This document shows positions 22,509 to 31,758 of a stretch of 38,935 nt of DNA, piece after piece. Position 1 is the first letter of the stretch. The number at the start of each line of letters is the position of its first letter. The position numbers were made by a program, and so were the translations under genes. A model generated the notes under the pieces. The model saw only the letters and a program-made list of their open reading frames with translations. It was not told the DNA's origin and ran no database searches. Source of the stretch: Alphaproteobacteria bacterium (GTDB lineage Bacteria > Pseudomonadota > Alphaproteobacteria > RF32 > CAG-239); assembly GCA_017470585.1 (NCBI GenBank), contig JAFUYI010000017.1, positions 1 to 38,935 of the forward strand. Reading direction: 5' to 3'.

Positions 22509-24779
22509 TTAGCGACCGACATTACCGACATTATAAAGATTGTCTTGAATAGTTTGGCTCAATTTTTCTTTATCAATCTTGATACTCTTTGTTCCCTGCT
22601 GTGAAGTAAACTGCTCGGGGTTAGTGTATTCAATAGTTGCGGTCTCTCTGTTAACCTTAAATTTAGCGGTTTCAGTCTTGAGTTTTGCGATTGATGCGAT
22701 ATTCTCAACTTTACCGTTCAGCATAGCCTCAATAACCGGTTTGTGTTTCGGAGTATTCTCGCAAACGGTTGCCAAAATTGCCATTTGTTCATCAATGGAA
22801 TATTGATCAATTCCCATGTGCGCGGCAACTTTATCTTTGACGTGCCCATAAGCCTCACGGTCAATCAAGTAGCGAGCAATTGCCGCCCCTTCTATATCCT
22901 GAATGTCATTTCTTTCTTGTGACATCATATAGCCCATACGTTTGGCGTATTGGTGAGCCATACCCATATCAACGGTATCTTTTTCAATTGTAGGCTTGAT
23001 AGGATTCGGGTCTACGATTTCCTTATTGTCTTTGCCACCGTTGTTATCGTTATTTCCGGGCTGTGAGGCTTGAGAGTTACTGCAGCTCTTTGCTCCGAGC
23101 AAGATCGCGCCGCACAAAATAACGGCACCGACAATCTTTTTGGCGTTGCGTTTTGTCCAATCCCATGCTCTGGCGAAAAAGCCTTTTTTCTTCTTTTTGT
23201 CGTTCTCTTTTTCTTTCTTTTTAGCGGTTTCCTGTTTCTTGGCTTCTTCTTCAAGTTTTTGCTTGCGTTTCAGAGCTTTCTTGTCATCAGGAATATAATC
23301 CTGTGCATGTTCGGGGTGCAAGCGATTTTGTTCGGCAATTACAACCGGAATAACATCACTTCTGCCCTCACGATAGAGATCATTGGTTAGGTCTTTGCGC
23401 TTCTGCGAACGTTTTTTATCCGTGGTCAATTCCTGATTGTGATCAACATTATCATACAAAGCGTTCCATTGCTCGGCATCACGTTTTTTAGGCGCAGTCT
23501 TGCGGGCAGCTTTTACCTCTTCTTGAGTGTATTCCATTTTCTGCGGTGTAACTTCTTCAACCACAATCACTTCTTCCTGCGGATTGTTTTTTGCCTGTTC
23601 TCTGGCAAAAGCAGCCTTTACACCTTTATTGGCGGTACGCTCAAAATCTTCGTCCAATTTTTTGCGGGCTTTTTCGCGATCCTTATCGGTAACGAGGTCT
23701 TTTCTATGTTCGATTTGATCATACAAAATCTTCCAATCTCTTACCGAGCGGTGTTTGCCCGGAGTTTTGTGAGCAGCGCGGAGTTCTTGTTCGGTATATT
23801 CCAAGCCTTTGGGGGCATCATTTCCCTCACCGTTTTCTTTGGCGGGAGCAAAAACCTGCTGTTCTATTTGTTTTCCCAACTCAACTCTTTCGTGTGCTAA
23901 ACGCTGGCTGGCATTGGCGGCATCAGCGGTAATGTCGTATGACATTGCACCTTTGATGTTGGTGGCTTTGGTATAGTCTTTGCCGTATTTATCAAGGAAG
24001 AAATCAAAGGCATCCATGGCTTCAGGTTCAACCGAAATACGCCCTTCGGCATAGTCTTTAATCAGAGCGGAGCATTTCTCGACATGAGCGGCAAACTGTG
24101 TCTGGTGATTTTCATTAACAGTTGACTGCATTTTTTCATCATCAAGCTTGATTACCTCTTCAGGCTTTTTCTCCAACATTTCGCCGTAGTTTAAAAGCTG
24201 CTCAATATCCTCTTTGGTATAAACCGCAGATTTAGCTTCGGCAGCCTGCAATTTAGCGGCGGCCTGTTCCAAAATATCGGTTCCCTTAAAATATTCGCGG
24301 TATTCAAAAACACTGTGCCGATTGCGTTTATCTTGAACGTGCTTGTCGTTTAATTCGTCCAAAAGATAGCCCAAAGCGGCAATATCTTCACGATCAAGTT
24401 TTTCGGCATTGACTGCGCCCTCAATGACGTTTCTCAATTCTGCACGCATATCTTTAGATACAATCTGCGAACCTTTGATAGCCGAAGCCATATCCTGCAA
24501 ATCAAGGTGTTCACCCCTTGCGAGGTCGTTTTTCATCAATCTGATGTCTTCTTGAGATGCGGGGGAAATCGCTGCATCATAATCCGGAGCTTTCGGAGCC
24601 GGAGCCGCCTGATTGTCTTTATGCTTTATATCATAAAGCTTTGAGAGAATTTCATCACGCTTTCCGGGATCGATATTGGAGGTTTCCTCGAAAGTATAAC
24701 CGTTCTCCGCCAGCAGAATCAGGTCGTCTGCAGTAACTCCCAAATCATCTAAACTGTACGATGTTTTAATTTCAACCAT
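22509..24779 (-). CDS. Large single-pass membrane protein with repeated helical module, unknown function
   Basis: A 756-residue protein I do not recognise. The N-terminal half is acidic, helical and soluble-looking. Two related modules of about 58 residues (about 327-385 and 416-474) share (L/M)EYTxxExxAAxKT, then W..LYD.(I/V)(E/D)H, L.TDK.R...RK.L..D. A very basic, lysine-rich coiled stretch (about 500-547) leads to one membrane segment (about 548-564, IVGAVILCGAILLGAK), then a low-complexity NDNNGGKDNK linker and a 160-residue C-terminal domain (YAKRMGYMMSQERNDI...). With the basic side preceding the membrane segment, the large N-terminus should be cytoplasmic and the C-terminal domain periplasmic. 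It is monocistronic, with GTAGGAG before the ATG. Confidence 0.8.
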   Translation of the reverse strand: MVEIKTSYSLDDLGVTADDLILLAENGYTFEETSNIDPGKRDEILSKLYDIKHKDNQAAPAPKAPDYDAAISPASQEDIRLMKNDLARGEHLDLQDMASAIKGSQIVSKDMRAELRNVIEGAVNAEKLDREDIAALGYLLDELNDKHVQDKRNRHSVFEYREYFKGTDILEQAAAKLQAAEAKSAVYTKEDIEQLLNYGEMLEKKPEEVIKLDDEKMQSTVNENHQTQFAAHVEKCSALIKDYAEGRISVEPEAMDAFDFFLDKYGKDYTKATNIKGAMSYDITADAANASQRLAHERVELGKQIEQQVFAPAKENGEGNDAPKGLEYTEQELRAAHKTPGKHRSVRDWKILYDQIEHRKDLVTDKDREKARKKLDEDFERTANKGVKAAFAREQAKNNPQEEVIVVEEVTPQKMEYTQEEVKAARKTAPKKRDAEQWNALYDNVDHNQELTTDKKRSQKRKDLTNDLYREGRSDVIPVVIAEQNRLHPEHAQDYIPDDKKALKRKQKLEEEAKKQETAKKKEKENDKKKKKGFFARAWDWTKRNAKKIVGAVILCGAILLGAKSCSNSQASQPGNNDNNGGKDNKEIVDPNPIKPTIEKDTVDMGMAHQYAKRMGYMMSQERNDIQDIEGAAIARYLIDREAYGHVKDKVAAHMGIDQYSIDEQMAILATVCENTPKHKPVIEAMLNGKVENIASIAKLKTETAKFKVNRETATIEYTNPEQFTSQQGTKSIKIDKEKLSQTIQDNLYNVGNVGR

Positions 24780-24817
24780 TGTTTTGCTCCTACAAATAAT
24801 TTAAGCTGTTTTCCTTA

Positions 24818-24846
24818 AATATACATTAGTTTTTTTAATTAGGCAA
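24818..24846 (-). promoter_or_regulatory. Promoter of the 756-aa membrane protein gene
   Basis: On the minus strand, -35 TTGCCT (24841-24846), 17-bp spacer, -10 TATATT (24818-24823), about 40 bp before the start codon. Confidence 0.6.
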
Positions 24847-24914
24847 GTGTTTTTTGTAAAAATTTTGTTAATTTTGTAAAATTTTTTGTCTATTACAAAG
24901 TAACCACTTGTTTT

Positions 24915-26363
24915 TCAGGCTAATTTTTCATCCAAGATTTTATTAACCAATTGCGGATTGGCTTTACCTCTCGATTCTTTTAAGACTTGTCCGACAAACC
25001 AGCCTTTAAGCGCGGTTTTGCCATTGCGATAGGCGTTGAGATTATCGGGATTGGCGGCAATTACCTTATCAATGATTGCCTCAATCGCGCCCAAATCGCT
25101 AACCTGCTTTAAGCCTTTTTCTTCAACGATTTTCTGCGGGTTTTCTCCGGTTTCGCTCATAATTTCAAACACTTCTTTGCCTACTTTGCCGGAGATAACA
25201 TTGCTTTCAATCAATTCCACCAAAAGCCCCAGATTTTCCGCGGAAACGGGGGAATTTTCAACGCTTAAATTCTTGCGGTTAAGCATGGCGAAAAAATCAC
25301 CCATCAGCCAGTTGGCAACTTTTTTGCCGTCATGCCCCGCGGCGGCTTTTTCAAAAAATTCCGCAACCTCTCTGTTTTCACAAATAATTGCCGCATCATA
25401 TTTGGTTAATCCCATCGTTTTGATAAAACGTTCTTTCTTGGCATCCGGCAATTCGGGCAAATCGCAACGAATTTTTTCAATATATTCATCGTTCAAGACC
25501 AAAGGCGGTAAATCCGGTTCCGGAAAATAGCGGTAATCGTGGGCAAATTCTTTCTTACGCATAACTTTGGTCTGTCCGCTTACCGGATCAAATTGGCGGG
25601 TTTCCTGTTCAACGGTTCCGCCCGATTCGTAAACCTCAATATGCCTTTTGGCCTCAGATTCAATCGCCTGCATTACGAATTTCACCGAATTAACATTCTT
25701 CATCTCACAGCGGGTGCGCAGCTCGTGAGAACCTTCGGGGCGCACCGAAACATTGACATCACATCTCATCGAACCTTCATTCATATTGCCGTCGCAAGTT
25801 CCCAAGTAGCGCAATATCGAACGCAGTTTCTTTAAAAACGCTCCTGCCTCTTCCGGCGCACTGAAATCAGGCTTGGTTACAATTTCCATCAATCCAACTC
25901 CGGCACGGTTTAAGTCAATAAAGCTTTTTGAAGGCGACATATCATGAATTGATTTTCCGGCATCTTGCTCAATGTGCATACGTTCAATGCGAATGTCTTT
26001 GGTTGTGCCGTCATCTAAATCAACGGTTACCACACCTTCGCCCACAATCGGATGGACAAACTGGGTAATCTGGTAGCCTTGCGGTAAATCGGCGTAAAAA
26101 TAGTTTTTACGGGAAAATTCCGAATATTTATTTATTTCGGCGCGAAGTCCGAGCCCGGTTTTGACAGCCTGCCGCACGCACTCCTCATTCAACACCGGAA
26201 GCTGTCCGGGCATTCCGGCATCAACAAAGGAAACATTTTGATTGGCATCCACGCCGAACTCGGTTGAAGCCGAACTGAAAATCTTTGATTTGGAAATAAT
26301 CTGACAGTGAATCTCAAGTCCGCAGATAATTTCCCAATTTCCCGTTTTTCCTTGTAATATCAT
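24915..26363 (-). CDS. gatB: Asp-tRNA(Asn)/Glu-tRNA(Gln) amidotransferase subunit B
   Basis: A 482-residue GatB: WEIICGLEIHCQI start, SSASTEFG, the PxxNxxxxFVDAGMPGQLPVLN-type region, DLPQGYQITQF, and the conserved RMHIEQDAGKSIHD. A C-terminal YqeY-like helical domain recruits tRNA. GatB phosphorylates and positions misacylated Glu-tRNA(Gln) or Asp-tRNA(Asn) for amidation. Its ATG shares one base with the gatA stop codon (TAATG), so translation is coupled. Third gene of gatC-gatA-gatB. Confidence 0.97.
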   Translation of the reverse strand: MILQGKTGNWEIICGLEIHCQIISKSKIFSSASTEFGVDANQNVSFVDAGMPGQLPVLNEECVRQAVKTGLGLRAEINKYSEFSRKNYFYADLPQGYQITQFVHPIVGEGVVTVDLDDGTTKDIRIERMHIEQDAGKSIHDMSPSKSFIDLNRAGVGLMEIVTKPDFSAPEEAGAFLKKLRSILRYLGTCDGNMNEGSMRCDVNVSVRPEGSHELRTRCEMKNVNSVKFVMQAIESEAKRHIEVYESGGTVEQETRQFDPVSGQTKVMRKKEFAHDYRYFPEPDLPPLVLNDEYIEKIRCDLPELPDAKKERFIKTMGLTKYDAAIICENREVAEFFEKAAAGHDGKKVANWLMGDFFAMLNRKNLSVENSPVSAENLGLLVELIESNVISGKVGKEVFEIMSETGENPQKIVEEKGLKQVSDLGAIEAIIDKVIAANPDNLNAYRNGKTALKGWFVGQVLKESRGKANPQLVNKILDEKLA

Positions 26364-27817
26364 TATTTTAACCTCTCAAATTTTGCTTCCTTTTCCAAAA
26401 CTGCCGCAGTCTTAAATATAGTTTGTTCATCAAATGCCGGAGCAATCAACTGCAATCCCAAAGGCAGACCGTCATGGGATAATCCTACGGGCAGGCTCAT
26501 TGCGGGAAGTCCCGCCAAATTTACCGAAACGGTGAACACATCGTTTAACCACATATTGATAGGATTTTTTAAGACCTCTTTATCACCGATGGCAAAAGCC
26601 GGTGTCGGAGCGGTCGGGGTTAAGATAACATCGCATTTTTCAAAAGCTTTAATAAAGTCATCGCGGATAAGACGGCGGACTTTTTGTGCTTTGCGGTAAT
26701 AAGCATCATAGTATCCTGCCGATAAAACGTATGTTCCTATCATAATCCGGCGTTTGACCTCACGTCCGAAACCCTCGGTTCTGCTGTTGATATACATATC
26801 GTCCAAGTGCGTGCCGTCAACCCTTATTCCATAGCGCAAACCGTCATAGCGCGCCAAATTGGAAGAAGCTTCCGCCGGAGCGATAATATAATAAGTCGCC
26901 AACGCATATTTGGTATGCGGCAAAGAGATATTGACAATCTCGGCTCCGGCATTGCGTAAAATTTCTATTCCCTTGTCCCACTGTGCGGCAATTTCCTCGT
27001 TTAAGCCTTGCGGGCGGTATTCTTGCGGGATTCCTACTTTCAATCCTTTAATGCTCTGCCCCAAAGAGGTTCTGAAATCGGGAACTTCTTTATTTACGGA
27101 AGTGGAATCTTTGTCATCGTATCCGGACATTGATTTAAGAAGTATGGCGCAATCTTCCACACTCTTGGCGATGGGACCTGCCTGATCCAATGAGGAGGCA
27201 AACGCCATAATTCCGTAGCGCGAGCAACGTCCGTATGTCGGTTTTATTCCGGTAATGCCGCAAAAAGCCGCAGGCTGACGGATGGAACCTCCGGTGTCGG
27301 TTCCGGTCGCGGCGGCACAGAGATTGGCTGCAACAGCCGCTGCTGACCCGCCGGACGATCCGCCGGCAACCAAGCGACGTTCTTTTTGCCAAGGATTGAC
27401 CACTGGACCGAAAAAGCTGGTTTCATTACTGCCGCCCATGGCAAATTCATCCATATTGAGTTTGCCCAAGCAAACCGCGCCGTCATTGAAAAGTTTGGCG
27501 GTAACGGTTGATTCATATTGCGGAATAAAATTACTGATGATTTTAGAACAAGATGTAGTGCGTATCCCTTTGGTGCAGAAAATATCTTTTATTCCCAACG
27601 GAATACCCTCTAAAGCGCGAGGGGTTCCTTGAGCATAACGAATATCTGCTTGTTTTGCTTGAGCCAACGCTGTTTCCGGCGTTTCCAAAACATAGGCATT
27701 CAAATCACGGTTATCATCCATTTTCTGCAGGTATGCGCTTGTCAGCTCAACAGCGGAAAACTGCTTGGTTTTCAATGCCTGTAAAGTCTCGGATAGTGTT
27801 AATTTCGTAATATCCAT
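26363..27817 (-). CDS. gatA: Asp-tRNA(Asn)/Glu-tRNA(Gln) amidotransferase subunit A
   Basis: A 485-residue amidase-signature enzyme. The catalytic Lys is in [14 protein letters not shown], the cis-Ser in [17 protein letters not shown], and the nucleophile Ser in [16 protein letters not shown]. It releases ammonia from glutamine and passes it to GatB. The start is set at 27817 ([10 protein letters not shown]) with GGAG upstream; an earlier in-frame start would overlap gatC. It starts 5 bp after gatC ends and overlaps gatB by one base. Confidence 0.97.
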   Translation of the reverse strand: MDITKLTLSETLQALKTKQFSAVELTSAYLQKMDDNRDLNAYVLETPETALAQAKQADIRYAQGTPRALEGIPLGIKDIFCTKGIRTTSCSKIISNFIPQYESTVTAKLFNDGAVCLGKLNMDEFAMGGSNETSFFGPVVNPWQKERRLVAGGSSGGSAAAVAANLCAAATGTDTGGSIRQPAAFCGITGIKPTYGRCSRYGIMAFASSLDQAGPIAKSVEDCAILLKSMSGYDDKDSTSVNKEVPDFRTSLGQSIKGLKVGIPQEYRPQGLNEEIAAQWDKGIEILRNAGAEIVNISLPHTKYALATYYIIAPAEASSNLARYDGLRYGIRVDGTHLDDMYINSRTEGFGREVKRRIMIGTYVLSAGYYDAYYRKAQKVRRLIRDDFIKAFEKCDVILTPTAPTPAFAIGDKEVLKNPINMWLNDVFTVSVNLAGLPAMSLPVGLSHDGLPLGLQLIAPAFDEQTIFKTAAVLEKEAKFERLK

Positions 27818-27821
27818 TTTC

Positions 27822-28109
27822 TTACTCCACAACTTTCGGAACCACAAAATAGTCATATTCGGCAGCAGGGGCGTTATATAAAATTTTGTCGGATTGATTA
27901 CCCTCTTTTACCTCGTCCTTGCGGCAGAACAATTTTGTTTCGTTAACCGCAGTGAGCGGGCGGACATTTTCGGTATCAACTTCATTTAACTGTTCCACCC
28001 AATCAATAATTTTATTAAACTCATCTTTGGCGGCTTCAATTTTATCATCATCAATTTTAAGCCGCGCCAAAAAAGCAATTCTTTTTACCGTCTGCGTATC
28101 TATTGCCAT
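27822..28109 (-). CDS. gatC: Asp-tRNA(Asn)/Glu-tRNA(Gln) amidotransferase subunit C
   Basis: A 95-residue Gat[43 protein letters not shown] and the C-terminal VPKVVE. The small belt-like subunit wraps between GatA and GatB and stabilises the complex. First gene of the gatCAB operon; its presence implies that Gln-tRNA and/or Asn-tRNA is made by the indirect route, usual for alphaproteobacteria. Confidence 0.95.
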   Translation of the reverse strand: MAIDTQTVKRIAFLARLKIDDDKIEAAKDEFNKIIDWVEQLNEVDTENVRPLTAVNETKLFCRKDEVKEGNQSDKILYNAPAAEYDYFVVPKVVE

Positions 28110-28137
28110 TGTATATTCCTTAATTTTTCAAGAAAAC

Positions 28138-28165
28138 CGAGCCATTGATTTTATCCAATGGCTCG
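28138..28165 (-). terminator. Terminator of fabI
   Basis: CGAGCCATTG / CAATGGCTCG perfect stem, followed on the minus strand by GTTTTCTT, between fabI and gatC. Confidence 0.75.
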
Positions 28166-28193
28166 TAATTTTTTTTAATCCCAAGCCTTGAAG

Positions 28194-29024
28194 CTAGCCT
28201 TCAACCAGCATTTTTCCGCATTCTTGCGCATTGTCAAGGTTAATCATACCGACAATATGATAACCACAGTCAACATGCAATATCTCACCGCTGACGGCAG
28301 ATCCCAAATCTGACAGCAACGACAAAGCCATATTTCCGACCTCTTCTTGAGTAACATTGCGGCGCAGGGGAGCGTTTAATTCGTTCCAGTGCAGAATTTT
28401 TCTGAAATCCCCGATTCCCGACGCAGCCAAAGTCTTGATCGGACCGGCGGAAATGGCGTTGACACGGACATTTTGCTTTCCCATATCAACCGCGGCGGCG
28501 CGCACGGATGCTTCCAAAGCCGCTTTGGCAACGCCCATAATATTATAGTTCGGGAGAACTCTCTCGGATCCCATATAAGTCAAGGTCAAAATCGAACCGT
28601 TTTCATTCATAATCGGAGCGGCGCAACGGCAAGCCTCCAAAAATGAATAGCAGGAAATGTGCATGGTATTGGTAAAGTTATCCAAAGAGGTGTCAATGGT
28701 GCGTCCTTTGAGTTCGTTTTTATCCGAAAAGGCGATAGCATGAACCATAAAGTCGATTTTACCCCATTTTTCGCCCAGCTCTTTGAAGCAGGCAGACATG
28801 GATTGCGAATCGGAAACATCGCATTTTATCAACAACGGCTCTTTGTCAAGCTGTGCCGCCAAAGGCTCAACTCTTTTTTGCAAAACCTCGTTTTGGTAGG
28901 ATATTGCCAATTGTGCGCCGTGTGCGTTCAATGCCTGCACAATTCCCCACGCAATGGACTTATCATTGGCAAGCCCCATAACAATACCTTTTTTGCCGTT
29001 CATCAACAGTTGATTAGTAACCAT
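28194..29024 (-). CDS. fabI: Enoyl-[acyl-carrier-protein] reductase (NADH)
   Basis: A 276-residue short-chain dehydrogenase of the FabI type: GLANDKSIAWGIVQAL (cofactor loop), FMVHAIAF, TYMGSERVLPNYNIMGVAKAALE containing the catalytic Tyr and Lys of the Y-x6-K motif, and NAISAGPIKTLAASGI. It performs the last reduction of each fatty-acid elongation cycle. Monocistronic with its own terminator, upstream of gatCAB. Confidence 0.96.
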   Translation of the reverse strand: MVTNQLLMNGKKGIVMGLANDKSIAWGIVQALNAHGAQLAISYQNEVLQKRVEPLAAQLDKEPLLIKCDVSDSQSMSACFKELGEKWGKIDFMVHAIAFSDKNELKGRTIDTSLDNFTNTMHISCYSFLEACRCAAPIMNENGSILTLTYMGSERVLPNYNIMGVAKAALEASVRAAAVDMGKQNVRVNAISAGPIKTLAASGIGDFRKILHWNELNAPLRRNVTQEEVGNMALSLLSDLGSAVSGEILHVDCGYHIVGMINLDNAQECGKMLVEG

Positions 29025-29130
29025 AAATTTTTCCTTTGCTTTTATCGTTTAAATGTATTAAATAAAGATTTTATGAATATTTATAGGATTTAAAACCGTT
29101 TGTAAACCATTTTTTTAATCGAGGTGAATT

Positions 29131-30036
29131 ATGAATACCCTGCAAGCTTTTAAGCAAGGAATGAAAAATGTTGTTGACTTTGTTTTTTTCCTGCGCCGCC
29201 GTGCCAAGGCCGATGCCGTATTCAGAGTGGCTTCTTCGCTTGCCTATACTTCGCTTATTGCGCTTGTACCGTTAATTGCCATCGGTATTGCCATTTTCTC
29301 GGCGTTTCCGGTTTTTGATAATATCCGCAGTCAGCTTGCCGACTTTTTGTTTCAGAATTTAACCCCCTCGTTTGAAGAGGAAATACGGCAATATTTGGGC
29401 GAGATTGTCAGTAAATCCGGACAGCTCGGAGCAGTCGGCGTGAGCGGTATTGCCGTCACCGCATTGATGCTGCTGTCAACCATTGAAGACAGTTTTAACT
29501 ATATTTTCAAGGTTACCCAGCCGCGCAGAATCGCCACTAAAATTACTCTTTATTGGACAGTGATTACTTTGGGACCGCTGTTGTTGGGAACAGCCTTTTC
29601 CATGCGCGGCTATTTATATACCTTACAAAAATTTGTCGCTGCCGACGGGGAGACTTCGCAAATATTTTTAAGTTATCTCATCCCGCCGCTGATGACTATT
29701 GCCACTTTGATGCTGGTATATATTCTGGTGCCGAACAAAAAAATTCCTGTACTTAACGCCTTTGCCGGAGCAGTGGTAGCCGTAATCGGTTTTTGGCTTT
29801 TAAGACAGGGATTCGGCTCTTTTGTTATGTCAAACTCTACCTATTCGACTCTTTACGGAGCATTGGCAATTATCCCGATTTTCTTAATCTGGATGTATTT
29901 GTCGTGGGCGGTGGTGTTATTCGGTGCCGTGGTAACCGCGGCTTTGGATGAATATACGCAGAATCTCCGCTTGAAAACTGAAGAAACACAGCCTGTAAAA
30001 ACCGTTGCCAGACGCAGAAAAAATACAAAATCTTAA
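29131..30036 (+). CDS. YihY/BrkB-family inner membrane protein
   Basis: A 301-residue polytopic membrane protein with about six membrane segments. SLAYTSLIALVPLIAIGIAI is the YihY signature, and VSGIAVTALMLLSTIEDSFNYIFKV and STYSTLYGALAIIPIFLIWMYLSWAVVLFGAVV are the other family blocks. The basic C-terminal tail (VARRRKNTKS) is cytoplasmic. The family was once labelled ribonuclease BN in error; its role is unclear. GAGGTG precedes the ATG. Leader RNA E's -35 box lies 12 bp after its stop codon. Confidence 0.92.
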   Translation: MNTLQAFKQGMKNVVDFVFFLRRRAKADAVFRVASSLAYTSLIALVPLIAIGIAIFSAFPVFDNIRSQLADFLFQNLTPSFEEEIRQYLGEIVSKSGQLGAVGVSGIAVTALMLLSTIEDSFNYIFKVTQPRRIATKITLYWTVITLGPLLLGTAFSMRGYLYTLQKFVAADGETSQIFLSYLIPPLMTIATLMLVYILVPNKKIPVLNAFAGAVVAVIGFWLLRQGFGSFVMSNSTYSTLYGALAIIPIFLIWMYLSWAVVLFGAVVTAALDEYTQNLRLKTEETQPVKTVARRRKNTKS

Positions 30037-30047
30037 AAATTTTTTGC

Positions 30048-30076
30048 TTGATTTAAAAAAAATTTTATGATAACTT
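30048..30076 (+). promoter_or_regulatory. Promoter of leader RNA copy E
   Basis: -35 TTGATT (30048-30053), 17-bp spacer ending TTATGA (TG extension), -10 TAACTT (30071-30076). The -35 box departs from the TTTACA of the other five. Confidence 0.68.
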
Positions 30077-30082
30077 GGACTC

Positions 30083-30275
30083 GAAGCGAAGGATTTTCGC
30101 TTTGAGGTGTGATAGCCTCTCAATAGGCGTTTTTGAAAAACGTAAAATTCTTTCAGCCGGATTATGGTTGGAAGGTAGAGGAATAAAAATTATCGAATAC
30201 TCTGCACTGATCCTATTGTCAGCTATCAACTTCCAGCCACCTCGCGGGTTTAATACCCAAAAGGTGGTTTTTCTT
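30083..30275 (+). ncRNA. Structured leader RNA, copy E
   Basis: P1 is TGATAGC (30110-30116) with GCTATCA (30222-30228). P2 is CAATAGG (30121-30127) with CCTATTG (30212-30218). A side hairpin CGTTTTT/AAAAACG lies near 30128-30142. A local hairpin pairs CTTTCAGCC (30150-30158) with GGTTGGAAG (30166-30174). That exchange strand alternatively pairs with CTTCCAGCC (30230-30238), outside P1. GAGGTG (30104-30109) can pair with CACCTC at the terminator arm. Confidence 0.82.
30237..30275 (+). terminator. Intrinsic terminator ending leader E
   Basis: CCACCT pairs with AGGTGG (30262-30267), inner GGG/CCC stem, then TTTTTCTTT; about 33 nt before the start codon. Confidence 0.8.
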
Positions 30276-30307
30276 TATGACGCTAATAAAAAAAGGAAGT
30301 TTTTAAG

Positions 30308-30778
30308 ATGAAAAATTATATTTTAATGCTCGGCGTTGCCGGTGTCTTCATAAGCAGTTATGCAGCCTATGCTGATAACGAAGCAACGATGAATGTGACA
30401 GCCACGATAGCTCACGAAACAAATATTCGTAATGTCCGCGATATTGAAATCGGAACAATTACTATTGATCCGAGTTATGACAGGGGATCTGCCTTTGAAA
30501 ATGACTGTCAATGGATGAACGTAAGCAATAGCATAGAATCCATATCCGGAAGTCCTTGCGGATATTTTACCGCAAATTTTGCGAGTGGCTTTACCTGCGG
30601 CGCAGTCTTCGAGGTTACCCCCAACGCTGTTGATTGGAATAATATGCACTTTGACTTTGGAGTTTCTGGCACAGACACTGCTGATCAATGCAAAGTATGG
30701 GTCGAGTTTTCCTATGACGGCATTCCTGCTGTTGATGACTTTGAAACAGAACTTCTCATATCCTATGCACAGGAATAA
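30308..30778 (+). CDS. Secreted beta-rich protein, divergent family copy E
   Basis: A 156-residue protein with the shared signal peptide (MKNYILMLGVAGV...AYA) and mature start DNEATMNVTATIAHE. After IEIGTITIDPSYDRG it diverges: GYFTANFASGFTCGAVFEV and CKVWVEFSYDG keep the strand order, but the cysteines are in different places (four, including CQWMN and SPCGYF) and the CGGL block is lost. It ends ELLISYAQE. GGAAG precedes the ATG. This, with copy B, marks the most variable end of the family. Confidence 0.78.
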   Translation: MKNYILMLGVAGVFISSYAAYADNEATMNVTATIAHETNIRNVRDIEIGTITIDPSYDRGSAFENDCQWMNVSNSIESISGSPCGYFTANFASGFTCGAVFEVTPNAVDWNNMHFDFGVSGTDTADQCKVWVEFSYDGIPAVDDFETELLISYAQE

Positions 30779-30780
30779 AA

Positions 30781-30807
30781 AAAGGAGAGGAAGTCCTCTC
30801 CTTTTTT
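30781..30807. terminator. Bidirectional terminator between gene E and the convergent membrane-protein gene
   Basis: AAAGGAGAGG / CCTCTCCTTT perfect stem with a 4-nt loop and T runs on both strands, directly after the stop codon of copy E. Confidence 0.85.
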
Positions 30808-31186
30808 ACTCTCTCATAATACTCACAGCGCGTGCCAGCAAGATTACAGCCCCCAAAATCAGGCAAATAACATTGTCGGCACCGACACCATACCAAATAA
30901 CCGCCACGGCGAGAGCGATAAGCAATCTCCATAGGTTGTTGCTGTAACGCAGGTAAACAACCAGCAACGCGAGAAAATAGACAAAAATCACGGCATTGAG
31001 CAGGGCTTCCGGCACAATTCCGAGGAAAGAAACGGCGAAGACAATCGCTATAAAATACTCAAAGTATCGCCAAGAATCGGCATACAGCGGATTAGAGCCG
31101 TATTTTTTCAATACTTTTGCACAGTTGATAACCAGAGCAAATGTCGTGACAAGGCAACAAATTGCCAAAATTACAATTTCCCACAT
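30806..31186 (-). CDS. Small polytopic membrane protein, unrecognised
   Basis: A 126-residue protein made almost entirely of hydrophobic segments (about four: residues 3-22, 43-62, 64-81 and 88-118) with short charged loops (KYGSNPLYADSWRYFE). It resembles generic YrdB-like hypothetical inner-membrane proteins, but I recognise no family. It has a near-consensus promoter and is monocistronic, diverging from dtd. Confidence 0.7.
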   Translation of the reverse strand: MWEIVILAICCLVTTFALVINCAKVLKKYGSNPLYADSWRYFEYFIAIVFAVSFLGIVPEALLNAVIFVYFLALLVVYLRYSNNLWRLLIALAVAVIWYGVGADNVICLILGAVILLARAVSIMRE

Positions 31187-31221
31187 AGTAAATAATTTAA
31201 AGAATGATACATTTTGTCCAA

Positions 31222-31250
31222 AATATAGACAATTTTTGTCCGGCTGTCAA
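31222..31250 (-). promoter_or_regulatory. Promoter of the small membrane-protein gene
   Basis: Minus strand: -35 TTGACA (31245-31250), 17-bp spacer, -10 TATATT (31222-31227). Confidence 0.75.
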
Positions 31251-31320
31251 GATATTTTATCACAAAAATATTTACATATTTGTTTTTTAATGTCATTATT
31301 GATAAAAAACGGAGGAAAAA

Positions 31321-31758
31321 ATGCGGCTTTTGGTGCAAAGAGTTAAAGAAGCCTCGGTTGAGGTCGATGGAAAAATTGTCGGACAAATTGCTTACGGATT
31401 GTTGATTTTTATCGGTATTGAAAAAGGCGATTGTTTGGACAAGGCCTCATATTTGGCACGAAAAGCCGCTAGTCTTCGCATATTTGAAGATGAAAATGCC
31501 AAAATGAATTTATCCCTGAAAGATGTCGGCGGGCAAGCGTTGGTGATTTCCCAGTTTACACTTGCCGGAGATTGCACGCGCGGCAATCGTCCGGGGTTTG
31601 ACAATGCCGCCCGCCCCGATGAGGCAAAACCGCTGTATGAATATTTTTCGGATTGTCTGCGCCGTGAGGGAATCGAGGTCGCCAACGGCATATTTCAGGC
31701 CGATATGAAAGTAAGCCTTATCAACATCGGTCCCGCCACTTTTATTTTGGACAGGTAA
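31321..31758 (+). CDS. dtd: D-aminoacyl-tRNA deacylase
   Basis: A 145-residue [20 protein letters not shown] start, [21 protein letters not shown] (the SQFTL motif), and C-terminal [11 protein letters not shown]. The usual GPVT proofreading motif reads GPAT here; the Gly-cisPro pair that rejects L-amino acids is kept. It hydrolyses D-amino acids and glycine mischarged on tRNA. A strong GGAGG precedes the ATG. It converges with the dCTP-deaminase-like genes, ending one base before the last of them. Confidence 0.96.
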   Translation: MRLLVQRVKEASVEVDGKIVGQIAYGLLIFIGIEKGDCLDKASYLARKAASLRIFEDENAKMNLSLKDVGGQALVISQFTLAGDCTRGNRPGFDNAARPDEAKPLYEYFSDCLRREGIEVANGIFQADMKVSLINIGPATFILDR

